In this document: positions 24,698-33,645 of the stretch, one piece after another
Numbering within the stretch: position 1 is the first letter of the stretch
How the letters are laid out: each line of letters starts with the position of its first letter
Assembly (NCBI RefSeq): GCF_014204895.1
Contig: NZ_JACHMF010000001.1
Coordinates: 620,001-684,000 of the forward strand
DNA: 64,000 nt
Reading direction: 5' to 3'
Source: Paractinoplanes abujensis
GTDB taxonomy: Bacteria > Actinomycetota > Actinomycetes > Mycobacteriales > Micromonosporaceae
Notes under the pieces: model-generated
Database searches by the model: none
Seen by the model: only the letters and a program-made list of their open reading frames with translations
Told to the model about the DNA's origin: nothing
Program-made: the position numbers and the translations under genes

Positions 24698-25558
24698 GTG
24701 ACGACAACCCCCCACATACTCCGTACGGGCATCGAGACCGACGACGTGACGGTCGTGGTGGCCACCCGCAACCGGGGCGAACGCCTGCTCGAGACGTTCC
24801 CGCACCACCGCGCCCCCGCGATCCTGATCGACAACGGCTCCGACTCGCCCCCGCCCGCCCTGCCCGGCGCCCGGATCGTCCAGCTCGGCGAGAACCGGGG
24901 GGCCGCGGCCCGCAACGTCGGCGTCGAGCTGGCCCGTACGCCCTTCGTGGCCTTCGCCGACGACGACTCCTACTGGACCCCGGGCGCGTTGGCCCGCGCG
25001 GCCGAACTGATGCGGCAACACCCGCGGGCGGCCCTGCTGGCGGCGCGTGTGCTCGTCGGCCCGCAAGGGCGCGAGGACCCCGTGTCGGCGGAGATGGCGG
25101 CGTCACCACTGGGCACGCCGCCGGGGGCCGCGGGGCCGTCGGTGCTCGGATTCCTGGCCTGTTCGATCATCGTCCGGCGGGACGCATTCCTCGCGGTCGG
25201 CGGCTTCGAGCCGCGCCTGTTCGTGTACGGCGAGGAGGCGCTGCTGGCTATGGACCTGGCCGCGGCCGGACATCAACTGTCGTACGTGGAGGAACTGGTC
25301 GTGCGGCACTTCCCACGGCCGGGTGGGCGGGACAACGGTGCGCGGGCCCGGACCGAGGCGCGCAACCAGGTGCTGACCGCGATGCTGCGGCGGCCGGTCG
25401 GGGTGGCCGCTCGAACACTGGGGGCGGCCCTCGTCACGAACCCGCGCGGGGCGGTGGATGCCCTGCGGCAGGTGGGATGGGCCCGCCGCCACCGGCGGCC
25501 GTTGCCCCCCGAGGTCGAAGCTGATCTGCAGACCCTGGGGACAACTCGGCACCCGTGA
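24698..25558 (+). CDS. Glycosyltransferase family 2 protein
   Basis: This encodes 286 residues from GTG 24698. A GT-A fold is indicated by VTVVVATRNRGERLLETF, ILIDNGSDSP, LGENRGAAARNVGVELA and the metal-binding FADDDSYW. There are no transmembrane helices apart from a weak hydrophobic stretch near SVLGFLACSIIV. It closely resembles the GT2 enzyme at 29035 and could contribute to the same glycan, although the aldehyde dehydrogenase gene separates them. The donor and acceptor are unknown. Confidence 0.85.
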   Translation: MTTTPHILRTGIETDDVTVVVATRNRGERLLETFPHHRAPAILIDNGSDSPPPALPGARIVQLGENRGAAARNVGVELARTPFVAFADDDSYWTPGALARAAELMRQHPRAALLAARVLVGPQGREDPVSAEMAASPLGTPPGAAGPSVLGFLACSIIVRRDAFLAVGGFEPRLFVYGEEALLAMDLAAAGHQLSYVEELVVRHFPRPGGRDNGARARTEARNQVLTAMLRRPVGVAARTLGAALVTNPRGAVDALRQVGWARRHRRPLPPEVEADLQTLGTTRHP

Positions 25559-25874
25559 AACGGCCCTGATTCGTGCGCCGGCCCGGCCTGTGGCTCGACC
25601 TTTCGTGCGCTCTGCCGGCAATGCGAGCTTTCGTGTGCTCGAGGCGGGACCCGATGTCTCCCTGCTTCGGGCGGGACCCGACGCCCGTGCGAGCTCGGAG
25701 GCGTGACGGTCGCTGCCGCTTGCTCGGGGCCACGCCTGGTCGGCCGAGCCGGGCCTTCGGATGAGGACCCGGCCGGCGAGTCCGGCGAACGGCGGGCCGG
25801 GCGGCACAGTCGGTGTGGTGCGCATGCCGGCGTGCTCGCCGCCCGGAGCCGGAGCGGCGGGCACGCCGGGCTGA
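25559..25874. other. 316-bp convergent intergenic region with long hairpin
   Basis: I see no gene. A short direct repeat (GCGGGACCCGA, near 25647 and 25672) is present. At 25827-25869 a 16-bp stem with one mismatch (CCGGCGTGCTCGCCGC against GCGGCGGGCACGCCGG) and an 11-nt loop lies just beyond the stop of the minus-strand aldehyde dehydrogenase gene. It has no T-tract on either strand; it may still terminate or protect 3' ends of both convergent transcripts. Confidence 0.6.
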
Positions 25875-27281
25875 TCACCAGCCCTGGGGTGGGGCTTCGA
25901 TGTGGACGGCCTTCATGACGGTCATCTCGTCCAGCAGTTCGGGGCCGTAGCCGAAGCCCTGGCCGCTGCCTCGCCGGGGGTGGGCGGCGCCGCCGGGGGC
26001 CCCGCCGAAGACGGCGTTGACCTTCACGGTGCCGGCCGGGAGGTGGCGCCAGGCCTGTTGGGCGTGGCTCATCGACGTGGTCAGCACGGTGGCGGCCAGG
26101 CCGTACGGGGAGTCGGCGGCCCGTTTCAGGCCCTCCTCGAACGAGTCGACGGTGACGACCGGCGCGACCGGGCCGAAGGTTTCTTCGCGCACCACGGCCA
26201 TGTCGTCGGTGCAGTCGGCCAGCACGGTCGGGGGGTAGAACGCTCCGGGACCGGCCGGCGCCGCGCCGCCGCGGAGTACGCGGGCGCCTGCTTTGACGGC
26301 CTGTTGCACCTGGTCGTCGACGGTGTCGCGCAGGCGCCGGTCGACCAGGGGGCCGATCTGGGGTTCCCAGGCTGCTGCTTCGGTGGCCAGCGCGTCGAGG
26401 AAGGCGGGGGCGATCGCCTCGTGCACGTAGACGCGTTCGACGGCCACGCAGATCTGGCCCGAGTTGACGAAGGCGCCCAGCGCGACCTGCGCCGCGGCCC
26501 AGGCCGGGTCGACGTCGGCGTCCACGATCACGGGGTCGCTGCCGCCGTTCTCGAGCAGAGCTTTCGCTCCCGTACGGGCGCAGGCCGCGGCGATGGAGCG
26601 GCCGGTGGCGGTCGAGCCGACCTGGGCCACCACGTCGACGGCGGCTGAGGCCAGCGCCGCGCCGACCGGGCCGTCGCCGTTGAGCAGGCCGAACACGCCG
26701 TCGGGGAAGTGCGGGGCGAGCAGCTGGGCCAGGCGCCAGCCGGTGGCGGGGGTGCGTTCGCTGGGCTTGTAGACGACCGTGTTGCCGGTGACCAGGGCCG
26801 CGCCGAGCAGGCCGCACGACACCGCGACCGGGTCGTTCCACGGCGTGATCACGGCGACGACGCCGCGCGGCTGGTACGCCATCAGGTCGATCGCCTCGTC
26901 GTTGCCGGCCAGGGTGCGGCCCCGGTGGGTCGGGCCCAGCTCGGCGTACTGCCGCAGCGTCCCCACCCCGGCCATGATCGATTCGCGGGCGCCGTCGACG
27001 GGTTTGCCCATCTCGGCCTGCATGATCTCGGCCAGTTCGCCGGCTGCCGCGGTCACGGCGTCGGCCGCCGCGTGCAGGGCCGCCGCGCGGGCTCCGGGGG
27101 CGGTGCTCGCCCAGCCCGCGGCGGCTTCGCGGGCCGCCCGGACGGCCGCCGCGACGTCTTCCTCGTCAGCGACCGCCATCGATGTCACGGGGGTGTCGTC
27201 GGCCGGGTTGAGAACAGTCAGTTTCCGGCCGGAATTGCCTGCCGACCACGTTCCGGAGACATAGTGCTGAACCTCGAACAT
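25875..27281 (-). CDS. Aldehyde dehydrogenase family protein
   Basis: This encodes 468 residues with the NAD(P)-dependent aldehyde dehydrogenase layout: VVAVITPWNDP near 135-145, the cofactor-binding GNTVVYKPSERTP, catalytic Glu244 in LLENGG, nucleophile Cys278 in SGQICVAVER and a late EETFGPVAPV. It oxidises an aldehyde to the acid. The start is ATG 27281; the frame can be extended to a TTG at 27305 without support. The substrate is unclear; the group includes betaine-, succinate semialdehyde- and aminobutyraldehyde-type enzymes. It diverges from the heptose/glycan operon. Confidence 0.88.
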   Translation of the reverse strand: MFEVQHYVSGTWSAGNSGRKLTVLNPADDTPVTSMAVADEEDVAAAVRAAREAAAGWASTAPGARAAALHAAADAVTAAAGELAEIMQAEMGKPVDGARESIMAGVGTLRQYAELGPTHRGRTLAGNDEAIDLMAYQPRGVVAVITPWNDPVAVSCGLLGAALVTGNTVVYKPSERTPATGWRLAQLLAPHFPDGVFGLLNGDGPVGAALASAAVDVVAQVGSTATGRSIAAACARTGAKALLENGGSDPVIVDADVDPAWAAAQVALGAFVNSGQICVAVERVYVHEAIAPAFLDALATEAAAWEPQIGPLVDRRLRDTVDDQVQQAVKAGARVLRGGAAPAGPGAFYPPTVLADCTDDMAVVREETFGPVAPVVTVDSFEEGLKRAADSPYGLAATVLTTSMSHAQQAWRHLPAGTVKVNAVFGGAPGGAAHPRRGSGQGFGYGPELLDEMTVMKAVHIEAPPQGW

Positions 27282-27412
27282 GCGGGGCGCTTGCCCTGGC
27301 GCCAAGGGTTCAAACGTTGTTATCAGTGCAGCTAGTGCGGCTGGAGAGTTTTATTTGCAAGAAGTCAACGATCTTGCGAGTAACCCCGGGATCCCCGGGT
27401 ACCCGCCGCGCC

Positions 27413-29038
27413 ATGCGAGTGCTGGGAATCAACGCGATCTTCCACGATCCGGCGGCCGCACTGGTCGTCGACGGTCAGGTGGTGGCGGCCGCCGAGGAGG
27501 AGCGTTTCAGCCGCCGGAAGCACGGTAAGCGGCCCGTGCCGTTCGCTGCTTGGGAGCTGCCCGAGCTGGCCGCCGCCTGGTGTCTGGAGGAGGCCGGTCT
27601 GCGTCCGGGCGACCTCGACGCCGTGGCTTACTCCTTCGACCCGGGACTGTCGCGCGACGCGGCCGACCTGGGCCTCAACGACCCGTGGGACCACCTGCGG
27701 GTCGACTACGCCCGGCGAGCGCCGCAGTTCCTGGCGGCTGCGCTGCCCGGCCTCGACCCCGAGCAGGTGCGGTTCGTCCCGCATCACGTCGCCCATGCCG
27801 CCTCGGCCGGGCTGTCGGTGCCGGAGGACAGCGCCACCCTGGTGCTCGACGGCCGCGGCGAGGTGGCCAGCCACCTGGCGGGCGCGTTCCGCGGCGGCGA
27901 CCTCGAGGTGTTCAAGAGCCAGGAGCTGCCCCACTCGCTCGGGCTGCTCTACGAGGACCTGACCCGCCACCTGGGCTTTCTGCACTCCAGCGACGAATAC
28001 AAGGTGATGGCCCTGGCGTCGTACGGGCGCCCCCGGTTCCTCGGCATGTTCCGTGACCTCGTCCGGGTCAACGGCGACGGCGGTTTCACTGTGGAGCGGA
28101 TCGACTGGGCCGCGCTGGCCAAGGCCCGCGGCGCCGACGGCGAGATGACCGACGAGCACGCGGACCTGGCCTCCAGCGTGCAGGCGCGGCTCGAGGAGGT
28201 GCTGCTCGAGCTGGCCCGGTGGACGTACGAGGCCTCGGGCGGCTTGAAGACGCTGACGATGGCCGGGGGCACGGCGCTCAACTGTGTGGCCAACGCCCGG
28301 ATCGCGGCCGAGGGCCCGTTCGAGCGGGTGTGGGTGCAGCCGGCGGCCGGGGATTCCGGCACGGCGCTGGGCGCGGCCCTGTCCGTACAGGGAAAGAACG
28401 TGACCTTCGGCAGTGCCGCGCTCGGGCGGGGCTGGACCGATGAGGAACTGGAAGCGGAGCTGCGCCGGGCCGGGCTGCCGTTCACCCGGCCCGAGTCGAT
28501 CGCCGCCGAGGCCGCCCGGGTGCTGGCCGGCAACGGGATCGTGGCCTGGTATCAGGGCCGCAGCGAATACGGCCCGCGCGCGCTGGGCCACCGCTCGTTG
28601 CTGGCTCACCCCGGTGACCAGGACACCCAGACCCGCATGAACGACGTCAAGGGTCGCGAGCAGTTCCGCCCGATCGCGCCGATGGTGCGGGCCGAACGCT
28701 TCGACGACATCTTCACCGGCGTCAACCCGAGCCCGTACATGCTCTTCGTGCATCAGGTGAGACCGGAGTGGAAGGACCGCATCCCGGCCGTCACCCACGT
28801 CGACGGCACCGCCCGCGTGCAGACCGTCCACACCGAGACCGAGCCGTTGGTGGCCGAGATGCTGGCCGAGTTCGAGCGGCTGACCGGCCTGCCCGTGGTC
28901 GTCAACACCTCGCTCAACACGGCCGGGCGCCCGATGGTGGACACCCCGCGCGAGGCCATGGAGCTGTTCGGGTCGGCACCGGTCGACCTGCTCGCGATGG
29001 GCCCGTACGCGGTCCACCGCGCGAAGGCCTTCGCGTGA
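27413..29038 (+). CDS. NodU/CmcH-family carbamoyltransferase
   Basis: This encodes 541 residues. The N-terminal YrdC/Kae1-like ASKHA part begins MRVLGINAIFHDPAAALVVD, with EEERFSRRKHGK, HHVAHAASAG and MAGGTALNCVANARI. The C-terminal part has EYGPRALGHRSLLA and PVVVNTSLNTAGRP, which are typical of the family. These enzymes move a carbamoyl group from carbamoyl phosphate, via carbamoyl-AMP, to a sugar hydroxyl. It opens a coupled operon of glycosyltransferases and heptose genes, so a carbamoylated sugar in the final glycan is likely. The start at 27413 is fixed by the conserved N-terminus; no clear ribosome site precedes it. The next gene overlaps by GTGA. Confidence 0.9.
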   Translation: MRVLGINAIFHDPAAALVVDGQVVAAAEEERFSRRKHGKRPVPFAAWELPELAAAWCLEEAGLRPGDLDAVAYSFDPGLSRDAADLGLNDPWDHLRVDYARRAPQFLAAALPGLDPEQVRFVPHHVAHAASAGLSVPEDSATLVLDGRGEVASHLAGAFRGGDLEVFKSQELPHSLGLLYEDLTRHLGFLHSSDEYKVMALASYGRPRFLGMFRDLVRVNGDGGFTVERIDWAALAKARGADGEMTDEHADLASSVQARLEEVLLELARWTYEASGGLKTLTMAGGTALNCVANARIAAEGPFERVWVQPAAGDSGTALGAALSVQGKNVTFGSAALGRGWTDEELEAELRRAGLPFTRPESIAAEAARVLAGNGIVAWYQGRSEYGPRALGHRSLLAHPGDQDTQTRMNDVKGREQFRPIAPMVRAERFDDIFTGVNPSPYMLFVHQVRPEWKDRIPAVTHVDGTARVQTVHTETEPLVAEMLAEFERLTGLPVVVNTSLNTAGRPMVDTPREAMELFGSAPVDLLAMGPYAVHRAKAFA

Positions 29039-29973
29039 GCGCGACAGTCGTCATACCCACGCTCGGCCGGCCCAGCCTGGCCGAGCTGCTCACGGCGCTG
29101 GCCCCGGGTGTGGCCGAGCACGACCTCGAACTACTGATTGTGGACGACCGGCCCGGCTCGCCCCCGCCGCTGGACGTGCCGGCCACCGTGCTGGCCGGGC
29201 CCTCGCGGGGCCCCGCGGCCGCCCGTAACGTGGGCTGGCGCGCGGCCAAGCACGATTGGGTCGCCTTCCTCGACGACGACGTGCGGCCCGACGCCGACTG
29301 GGCCGACCGGCTCATGGACGACCTGGCCGGGGCGGACGAGCGGGTCGGCGGCATCCAGGGCGAGCTGCGGGTGCCGCTGCCGTCCGATCGCCGGCCCACC
29401 GACTGGGAGCGGGTGACCGCCGGGCTGGCCCAGGGCGCCTGGATCACTGCCGACATGGCTTACCGGCGCGAGGCCCTGGAGGGTTGCGGCGGCTTCGACG
29501 AGCGGCTGCCGCGAGCCTTCCGGGAGGACGCCGAGCTGGCTTATCGCGTACGGGAACAGGGGTGGACCTTGCGGCGCGGACAGCGTCGGATCACCCATCC
29601 GGTGCGGCCCGAGAGCCCATGGGTCAGCCTGCGCACGCAGCGCGGGAACGCCGACGACGCGCTGCTGCGCCGCCTCTACGGCCCCGGGTGGCGTGAGCTG
29701 CTGGAGATCCCACCCGGCCGCCGTTCGCGCCACGTGGCCGTCACCGTGGCCGGCCTGACCGCGCTGGCCCTCGCCGCCGCCCGCCGGCCGCGTCTGTCCG
29801 CAGTGGCCGGGCTCGTCTGGACGGCCGGCACGGCGGAGTTCGCGGCGGCCCGCATCGCGCCCGGCCCGCGCGACCCCCGCGAGGTCGCCACCATGCTGGT
29901 GACCAGCGCGGCCATCCCGCCCGCGGCCACCTGGCACTGGCTGCGCGGCTGGTGGAGGTGGCGCACGCTGTGA
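29035..29973 (+). CDS. Glycosyltransferase family 2 protein
   Basis: This encodes 312 residues. The GT-A core shows ATVVIPTLGRPSLAELL, LLIVDDRPGSP, GPSRGPAAARNVGW and the DxD-type AFLDDDVRPD, followed by a FREDAELAYRVREQGW motif typical of acceptor-side GT2 loops. The C-terminal part has two hydrophobic stretches (VAVTVAGLTALALAAARR) that may attach it to the membrane. Stop-start overlaps (GTGA) on both sides place it firmly in the heptose operon. Confidence 0.88.
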   Translation: MSATVVIPTLGRPSLAELLTALAPGVAEHDLELLIVDDRPGSPPPLDVPATVLAGPSRGPAAARNVGWRAAKHDWVAFLDDDVRPDADWADRLMDDLAGADERVGGIQGELRVPLPSDRRPTDWERVTAGLAQGAWITADMAYRREALEGCGGFDERLPRAFREDAELAYRVREQGWTLRRGQRRITHPVRPESPWVSLRTQRGNADDALLRRLYGPGWRELLEIPPGRRSRHVAVTVAGLTALALAAARRPRLSAVAGLVWTAGTAEFAAARIAPGPRDPREVATMLVTSAAIPPAATWHWLRGWWRWRTL

Positions 29974-31535
29974 GCGAGCTGTTCGACGCCGTCCTGCTCG
30001 ACCGGGACGGCACGCTGATCGTGGACGTGCCCTACAACGGCGACCCCGGCCTGGTGGAGCCGATGCCGGGGGCCCGCGCGGCCCTCGACCGGCTGCGCGC
30101 CGCCGGGTTCCGGCTCGGCGTGGTCACCAACCAGTCCGGCCTGGCCCGTGGCCGCTTCACCGCCGAGCAGCTGGACGCGGTCAACCGCCGGGTGGAGGAG
30201 CTGCTCGGCCCGTTCGACACGTGGCAGATCTGCCCGCACGACGACACGGCGCGGTGTCGCTGCCGCAAGCCCGCGCCGGGCCTGGTCGAGGCGGCCGCGG
30301 CCGCGCTCGGCACCACGCCGGGCCGGTGCGTGATGGTCGGCGACATCGGCCGCGACGTCGAAGCCGCGCAGGCCGCGGGCGCGGCCGCCGTCCTCGTGCC
30401 GACGCCGATCACGCTGCCGGACGAGGTCGCCGCCGCGCCCTTCACCGCCGCCACGCTGGGCCAGGCGGCCGAGCTCATCCTCCGCCGGGAATCGCTGGTC
30501 ACGCCGGGCGCCCGGCGCGACCGGGCGGGGACGGTCCTGGTCGTGCGGTCCGACTCGGCCGGGGACGTGCTGGTCACCGGGCCCGCCGTCCGGGCCGTCG
30601 CGGCCGGCGCCGAACGGGTGGTGCTGCTCTGCGGCCCGCGCGGCCGCGCCGCCGCCGACCTGCTGCCGGGCGTCGACGAGATCATCGAGTGGCGGCTGCC
30701 CTGGATCGACCCGCAGCCCGGCCCGGTCGAGGCGGACGAGATGGCCGCGCTCACCGAGCGCCTGCGGGCGACCGGCGCGGACGAGGCGGTCGTCCTCACC
30801 TCCTACCACCAGTCGGCGCTGCCGCTCGCGCTGCTGCTGCGCATGGCCGGGGTCGGCCGGATCACCGCGATCAGCGAGGACTACCCGGGTTCGCTCCTCG
30901 ACGTGCGCCACCGCGTGCCCGAGGACCTGCCGGAACCGGAACGGGCCCGCAGCGTGGCCGCGGCCGCGGGCTTCGCGCTGCCGCCGGGTGACGACGGCGG
31001 CCTGCGGGTCACCGCCACGGGCGGGCCGCGCGGCGACTACCTGGTCGTGCACCCCGGCGCGAGCTGCGAGGCGCGCGCCTGCCCGCCGGAGACCGTGCGG
31101 GCGATCGTGGCCGCCCTGGCCGCGGCCGGTCACCGCGTGCTCGTGACGGCCGGGCCGGACGAGCACCACCTGGCCGCGTACGTGGCCGGGGACGTCGCCG
31201 AGAAGGCCGGGCGCACCTCGATGGCCGAGCTCGCCGCGATCCTGGCCGGCGCGCGGGCGGTCGTCGTGGCCAACACCGGGCCCGCCCACCTGGCCGCAGC
31301 CGTGGGCACACCCGTCGTCAGCCTGTACGCCCCGACCGTCCCGTACGGGAAATGGGGTCCCTACCGCGTGCCCAACGTGCGCCTCGGCCAGGCCGCCGCG
31401 CCCTGCCGCGACACCCGCGCCACGACCTGCCCGGTCGCCGGGCACCCGTGTCTGTCCACCGTCGAACCCGCGGAGGTGGTGGCCGCCGTCGCGCGGATCG
31501 CCGTCCCCGCCGAGACCACCGAGGTCGCCGCGTGA
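29970..31535 (+). CDS. Fusion of GmhB-type heptose bisphosphate phosphatase and GT9 heptosyltransferase
   Basis: This encodes 521 residues from GTG 29970. Residues 1-165 form a HAD-IIIA phosphatase like GmhB: Asp11/Asp13 in LLDRDGT, VTNQSGLARG, the zinc-binding CPHDDTARCRCRKPAPG and VMVGDIGRD. It would remove the 7-phosphate from D-glycero-D-manno-heptose 1,7-bisphosphate. Residues about 190-510 form a glycosyltransferase family 9 domain (LVVRSDSAGDVLVTGPAVRA, VVHPGASCEAR, VVANTGPAHLAAAVGTPVVS), the heptosyltransferase family. Having precursor phosphatase and transferase in one chain directly ties the glycan to heptose. Confidence 0.88.
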   Translation: MSELFDAVLLDRDGTLIVDVPYNGDPGLVEPMPGARAALDRLRAAGFRLGVVTNQSGLARGRFTAEQLDAVNRRVEELLGPFDTWQICPHDDTARCRCRKPAPGLVEAAAAALGTTPGRCVMVGDIGRDVEAAQAAGAAAVLVPTPITLPDEVAAAPFTAATLGQAAELILRRESLVTPGARRDRAGTVLVVRSDSAGDVLVTGPAVRAVAAGAERVVLLCGPRGRAAADLLPGVDEIIEWRLPWIDPQPGPVEADEMAALTERLRATGADEAVVLTSYHQSALPLALLLRMAGVGRITAISEDYPGSLLDVRHRVPEDLPEPERARSVAAAAGFALPPGDDGGLRVTATGGPRGDYLVVHPGASCEARACPPETVRAIVAALAAAGHRVLVTAGPDEHHLAAYVAGDVAEKAGRTSMAELAAILAGARAVVVANTGPAHLAAAVGTPVVSLYAPTVPYGKWGPYRVPNVRLGQAAAPCRDTRATTCPVAGHPCLSTVEPAEVVAAVARIAVPAETTEVAA

Positions 31536-32452
31536 ACATTCTGCTCTGGCACGTGCACGGCTCCTGGACGACCTCGTTCGTGCAGGGCAAACACCGCTAC
31601 CTGATTCCCGTCAACGACGCCCGCGACGAATGGGGCCGGGGGCGGGCCCGCACGTTCGACTGGCCCGCCACCGTCGAGGAGATGCCGCTGGAGGCGATCC
31701 GCGACGCCGACGTGGCGATCGTGCAACGCCCCGAGGAGCTGGAACGGGTGCCCAAGGGGGTGCCCGTGATCTATGTGGAGCACAACACCCCCAAGGGCGA
31801 CGTGCCCAACACGCGGCATCCCATGGCCGGCCGCGACGACCTGATCATCGCCCACGTCACCGACTTCAACGAGCTGATGTGGGACAACGGCGGCACCCGG
31901 ACGACAGTCATCGACCACGGCATCGTCGAACCCCGGGCGCGCTGGACCGGCGAGCTCGGCCACTTCGCCCTGGTGACCAACGAGCCCGTACGGCGGCAGC
32001 GCGTCACCGGCACCGACCTGTTCCCGCGCTTCGCCGGCGTGGCCCCGCTGGACGTCTTCGGCATGGGCGTCGAGAAGCTCACCGGGGCCAACACCTTCGA
32101 GGACCTGCCGCAGCACCGGATGCACACCGAGGTCGCCCGGCGCCGCGTCTACCTGCACCTGTGCCGCTGGACCTCGCTCGGGCTGAGCCTGATCGAGGCC
32201 ATGCAGATGGGCATGCCGGTGATCGGCCTGGCCACCACCGAGGCCGTCGTCGCGGTGCCGCCCGACGCCGGCGTGCTCGACACCCGCGTCTCCACCCTGG
32301 TCGAGGCCGCGCACTGGCTGCTGGAGGACGACGCCGCGGCGGCCGCCCTCGGCGCCCGGGCCCGCCAGGTCGCCCTCGCCCGCTACGGGCTGGACCGGTT
32401 CCTCGCGGACTGGGACCGGCTGCTCGAGGAGGAAACATGCGCATCGCGATGA
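31532..32452 (+). CDS. Glycosyltransferase, GT-B type
   Basis: This encodes 306 residues from GTG 31532. The N-terminus MNILLWHVHGSWTTSFVQGK and the segment VPVIYVEHNTPKGDVPNTRH resemble glycosyltransferases of actinomycete glycan clusters. The C-terminal half has LSLIEAMQMGMPVIGLATTE, the GT-B donor-binding element with its Glu, so it belongs near GT4/GT1. It is shorter than most GT4 enzymes (about 380). It is coupled to the upstream GmhB-GT9 gene by GTGA and overlaps the next gene by 16 bp. Confidence 0.8.
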   Translation: MNILLWHVHGSWTTSFVQGKHRYLIPVNDARDEWGRGRARTFDWPATVEEMPLEAIRDADVAIVQRPEELERVPKGVPVIYVEHNTPKGDVPNTRHPMAGRDDLIIAHVTDFNELMWDNGGTRTTVIDHGIVEPRARWTGELGHFALVTNEPVRRQRVTGTDLFPRFAGVAPLDVFGMGVEKLTGANTFEDLPQHRMHTEVARRRVYLHLCRWTSLGLSLIEAMQMGMPVIGLATTEAVVAVPPDAGVLDTRVSTLVEAAHWLLEDDAAAAALGARARQVALARYGLDRFLADWDRLLEEETCASR

Positions 32453-33645
32453 TCTCGGAACACGCCAGCCCGCTGGCCGCCCTGGGCGGCGTCGACGCGG
32501 GCGGGCAGAACTCGCACGTGGCCGAGCTGGCCGGGGCGCTCGCCGCGGCCGGGCACGAGATCCGCGTCTACACCCGCCGGGACAGCGCCGACCGGCCGGC
32601 TGTGATGCCGATGGCGGCCGGGATCGACGTCGTGCACGTGCCCGCGGGGCCGGCCACCGCGCTGCCCAAGGACGACCTGCTGCCCCACATGGGGGAGTTC
32701 GCCGAGCGGCTGGCCGAGGACTGGCGTACGGAATGGAAGCCGGACGTCGCCCACGCGCATTTCTGGATGAGCGGGCTGGCCGCGGTCACCGCCGGGCGGC
32801 GCTGCCACGTGCCGGTCGTGCAGACCTTCCACGCCCTCGGCTCGGTCAAGCGCCGCCACCAGGGTGCGGCCGACACCAGCCCGCCCCGGCGCGTGGCCTA
32901 CGAGCGCGAGCTGGGCCGGGCCGTCGACCGGGTCGTCGTGCAATGTCAGGACGAGGTGCGCGAGCTGGTCCGGCTGGGTGTTCCCCGTACGCAGATGACG
33001 CTCGTGCCGTCCGGCGTCAACGTCGAACGGTTCCGCCCGGACGGCCCGGCCGTGGCCCGCGACACCGGACGGGCTCGCATCCTCACCGTGGCCCGGCTGG
33101 TCGAGCGCAAAGGCGTGGAGGACCTGATCCGGGCCCTGCCCGCCGTGCCGCACGCCGAGCTGGTCGTCGTGGGCGGCCCGCCCGAGGGTGACCTCGACGA
33201 CGACCCGTACGCCCGCAAGCTGCGCCGGCTGGCCGAGTCGAGCCGGGTGGCCGACCGCGTGGTGCTGGCCGGCGCCGTCCCGGCCCACGAGATGCCGCAG
33301 TGGTACCGCTCGGCCGACGTGCTCGCCGCCACCCCCTGGTACGAGCCGTTCGGCCTGACCGCGCTGGAGGCCATGGCCTGCGGCGTCCCGGTGGTCGCGA
33401 CAGCGGTCGGCGGGCTGGCCGACACCGTCGTCGAGGGCATCACCGGCGACCTCGTTCCCCCGCGCGACCCGGCCCGGCTGGGTGCTGCCCTGCGCCGGCT
33501 GACCGGTGACGACATGCGCCGGGTCTCCTACGGCGCGGCCGCCGTCGACCGCGCCCAGCACACGTACGCCTGGCCCCGGATCGCCGAACGTCTCGCCGAG
33601 ACGTACGCCGGACTGACCGCGAACACCTCGGAGGTAATGGCCTGA
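32437..33645 (+). CDS. Glycosyltransferase family 4 (group 1) protein
   Basis: This encodes 402 residues. MRIAMISEHASPLAALGGVD, then AGGQNSHVAELAGAL, forms the N-terminal acceptor domain. ILTVARLVERKGVEDLIRAL and PWYEPFGLTALEAMACGVPV (Glu near residue 301) form the donor-binding GT-B half. The GGVDAGGQNSHV pattern is also seen in sucrose-phosphate-synthase-like and MshA-like enzymes, so the donor could be a UDP-, GDP- or ADP-sugar. A GAGGAGG ribosome site within the preceding gene gives tight coupling. Confidence 0.88.
   Translation: MRIAMISEHASPLAALGGVDAGGQNSHVAELAGALAAAGHEIRVYTRRDSADRPAVMPMAAGIDVVHVPAGPATALPKDDLLPHMGEFAERLAEDWRTEWKPDVAHAHFWMSGLAAVTAGRRCHVPVVQTFHALGSVKRRHQGAADTSPPRRVAYERELGRAVDRVVVQCQDEVRELVRLGVPRTQMTLVPSGVNVERFRPDGPAVARDTGRARILTVARLVERKGVEDLIRALPAVPHAELVVVGGPPEGDLDDDPYARKLRRLAESSRVADRVVLAGAVPAHEMPQWYRSADVLAATPWYEPFGLTALEAMACGVPVVATAVGGLADTVVEGITGDLVPPRDPARLGAALRRLTGDDMRRVSYGAAAVDRAQHTYAWPRIAERLAETYAGLTANTSEVMA

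Noticed and set aside
21231..25109. A 1292-codon minus-strand open frame opposite the F420 oxidoreductase and GGDEF-EAL genes.
   Set aside because: The plus-strand genes have unmistakable motifs. The minus frame is low-complexity and lacks a start with a ribosome site.
27389..27403. GGATCCCCGGGTACC, identical to part of a pUC-type cloning polylinker, upstream of the carbamoyltransferase gene.
   Set aside because: The flanks are not vector sequence, the composition is natural for this genome, and genes continue normally on both sides. It is most likely a coincidence of GC-rich palindromes.
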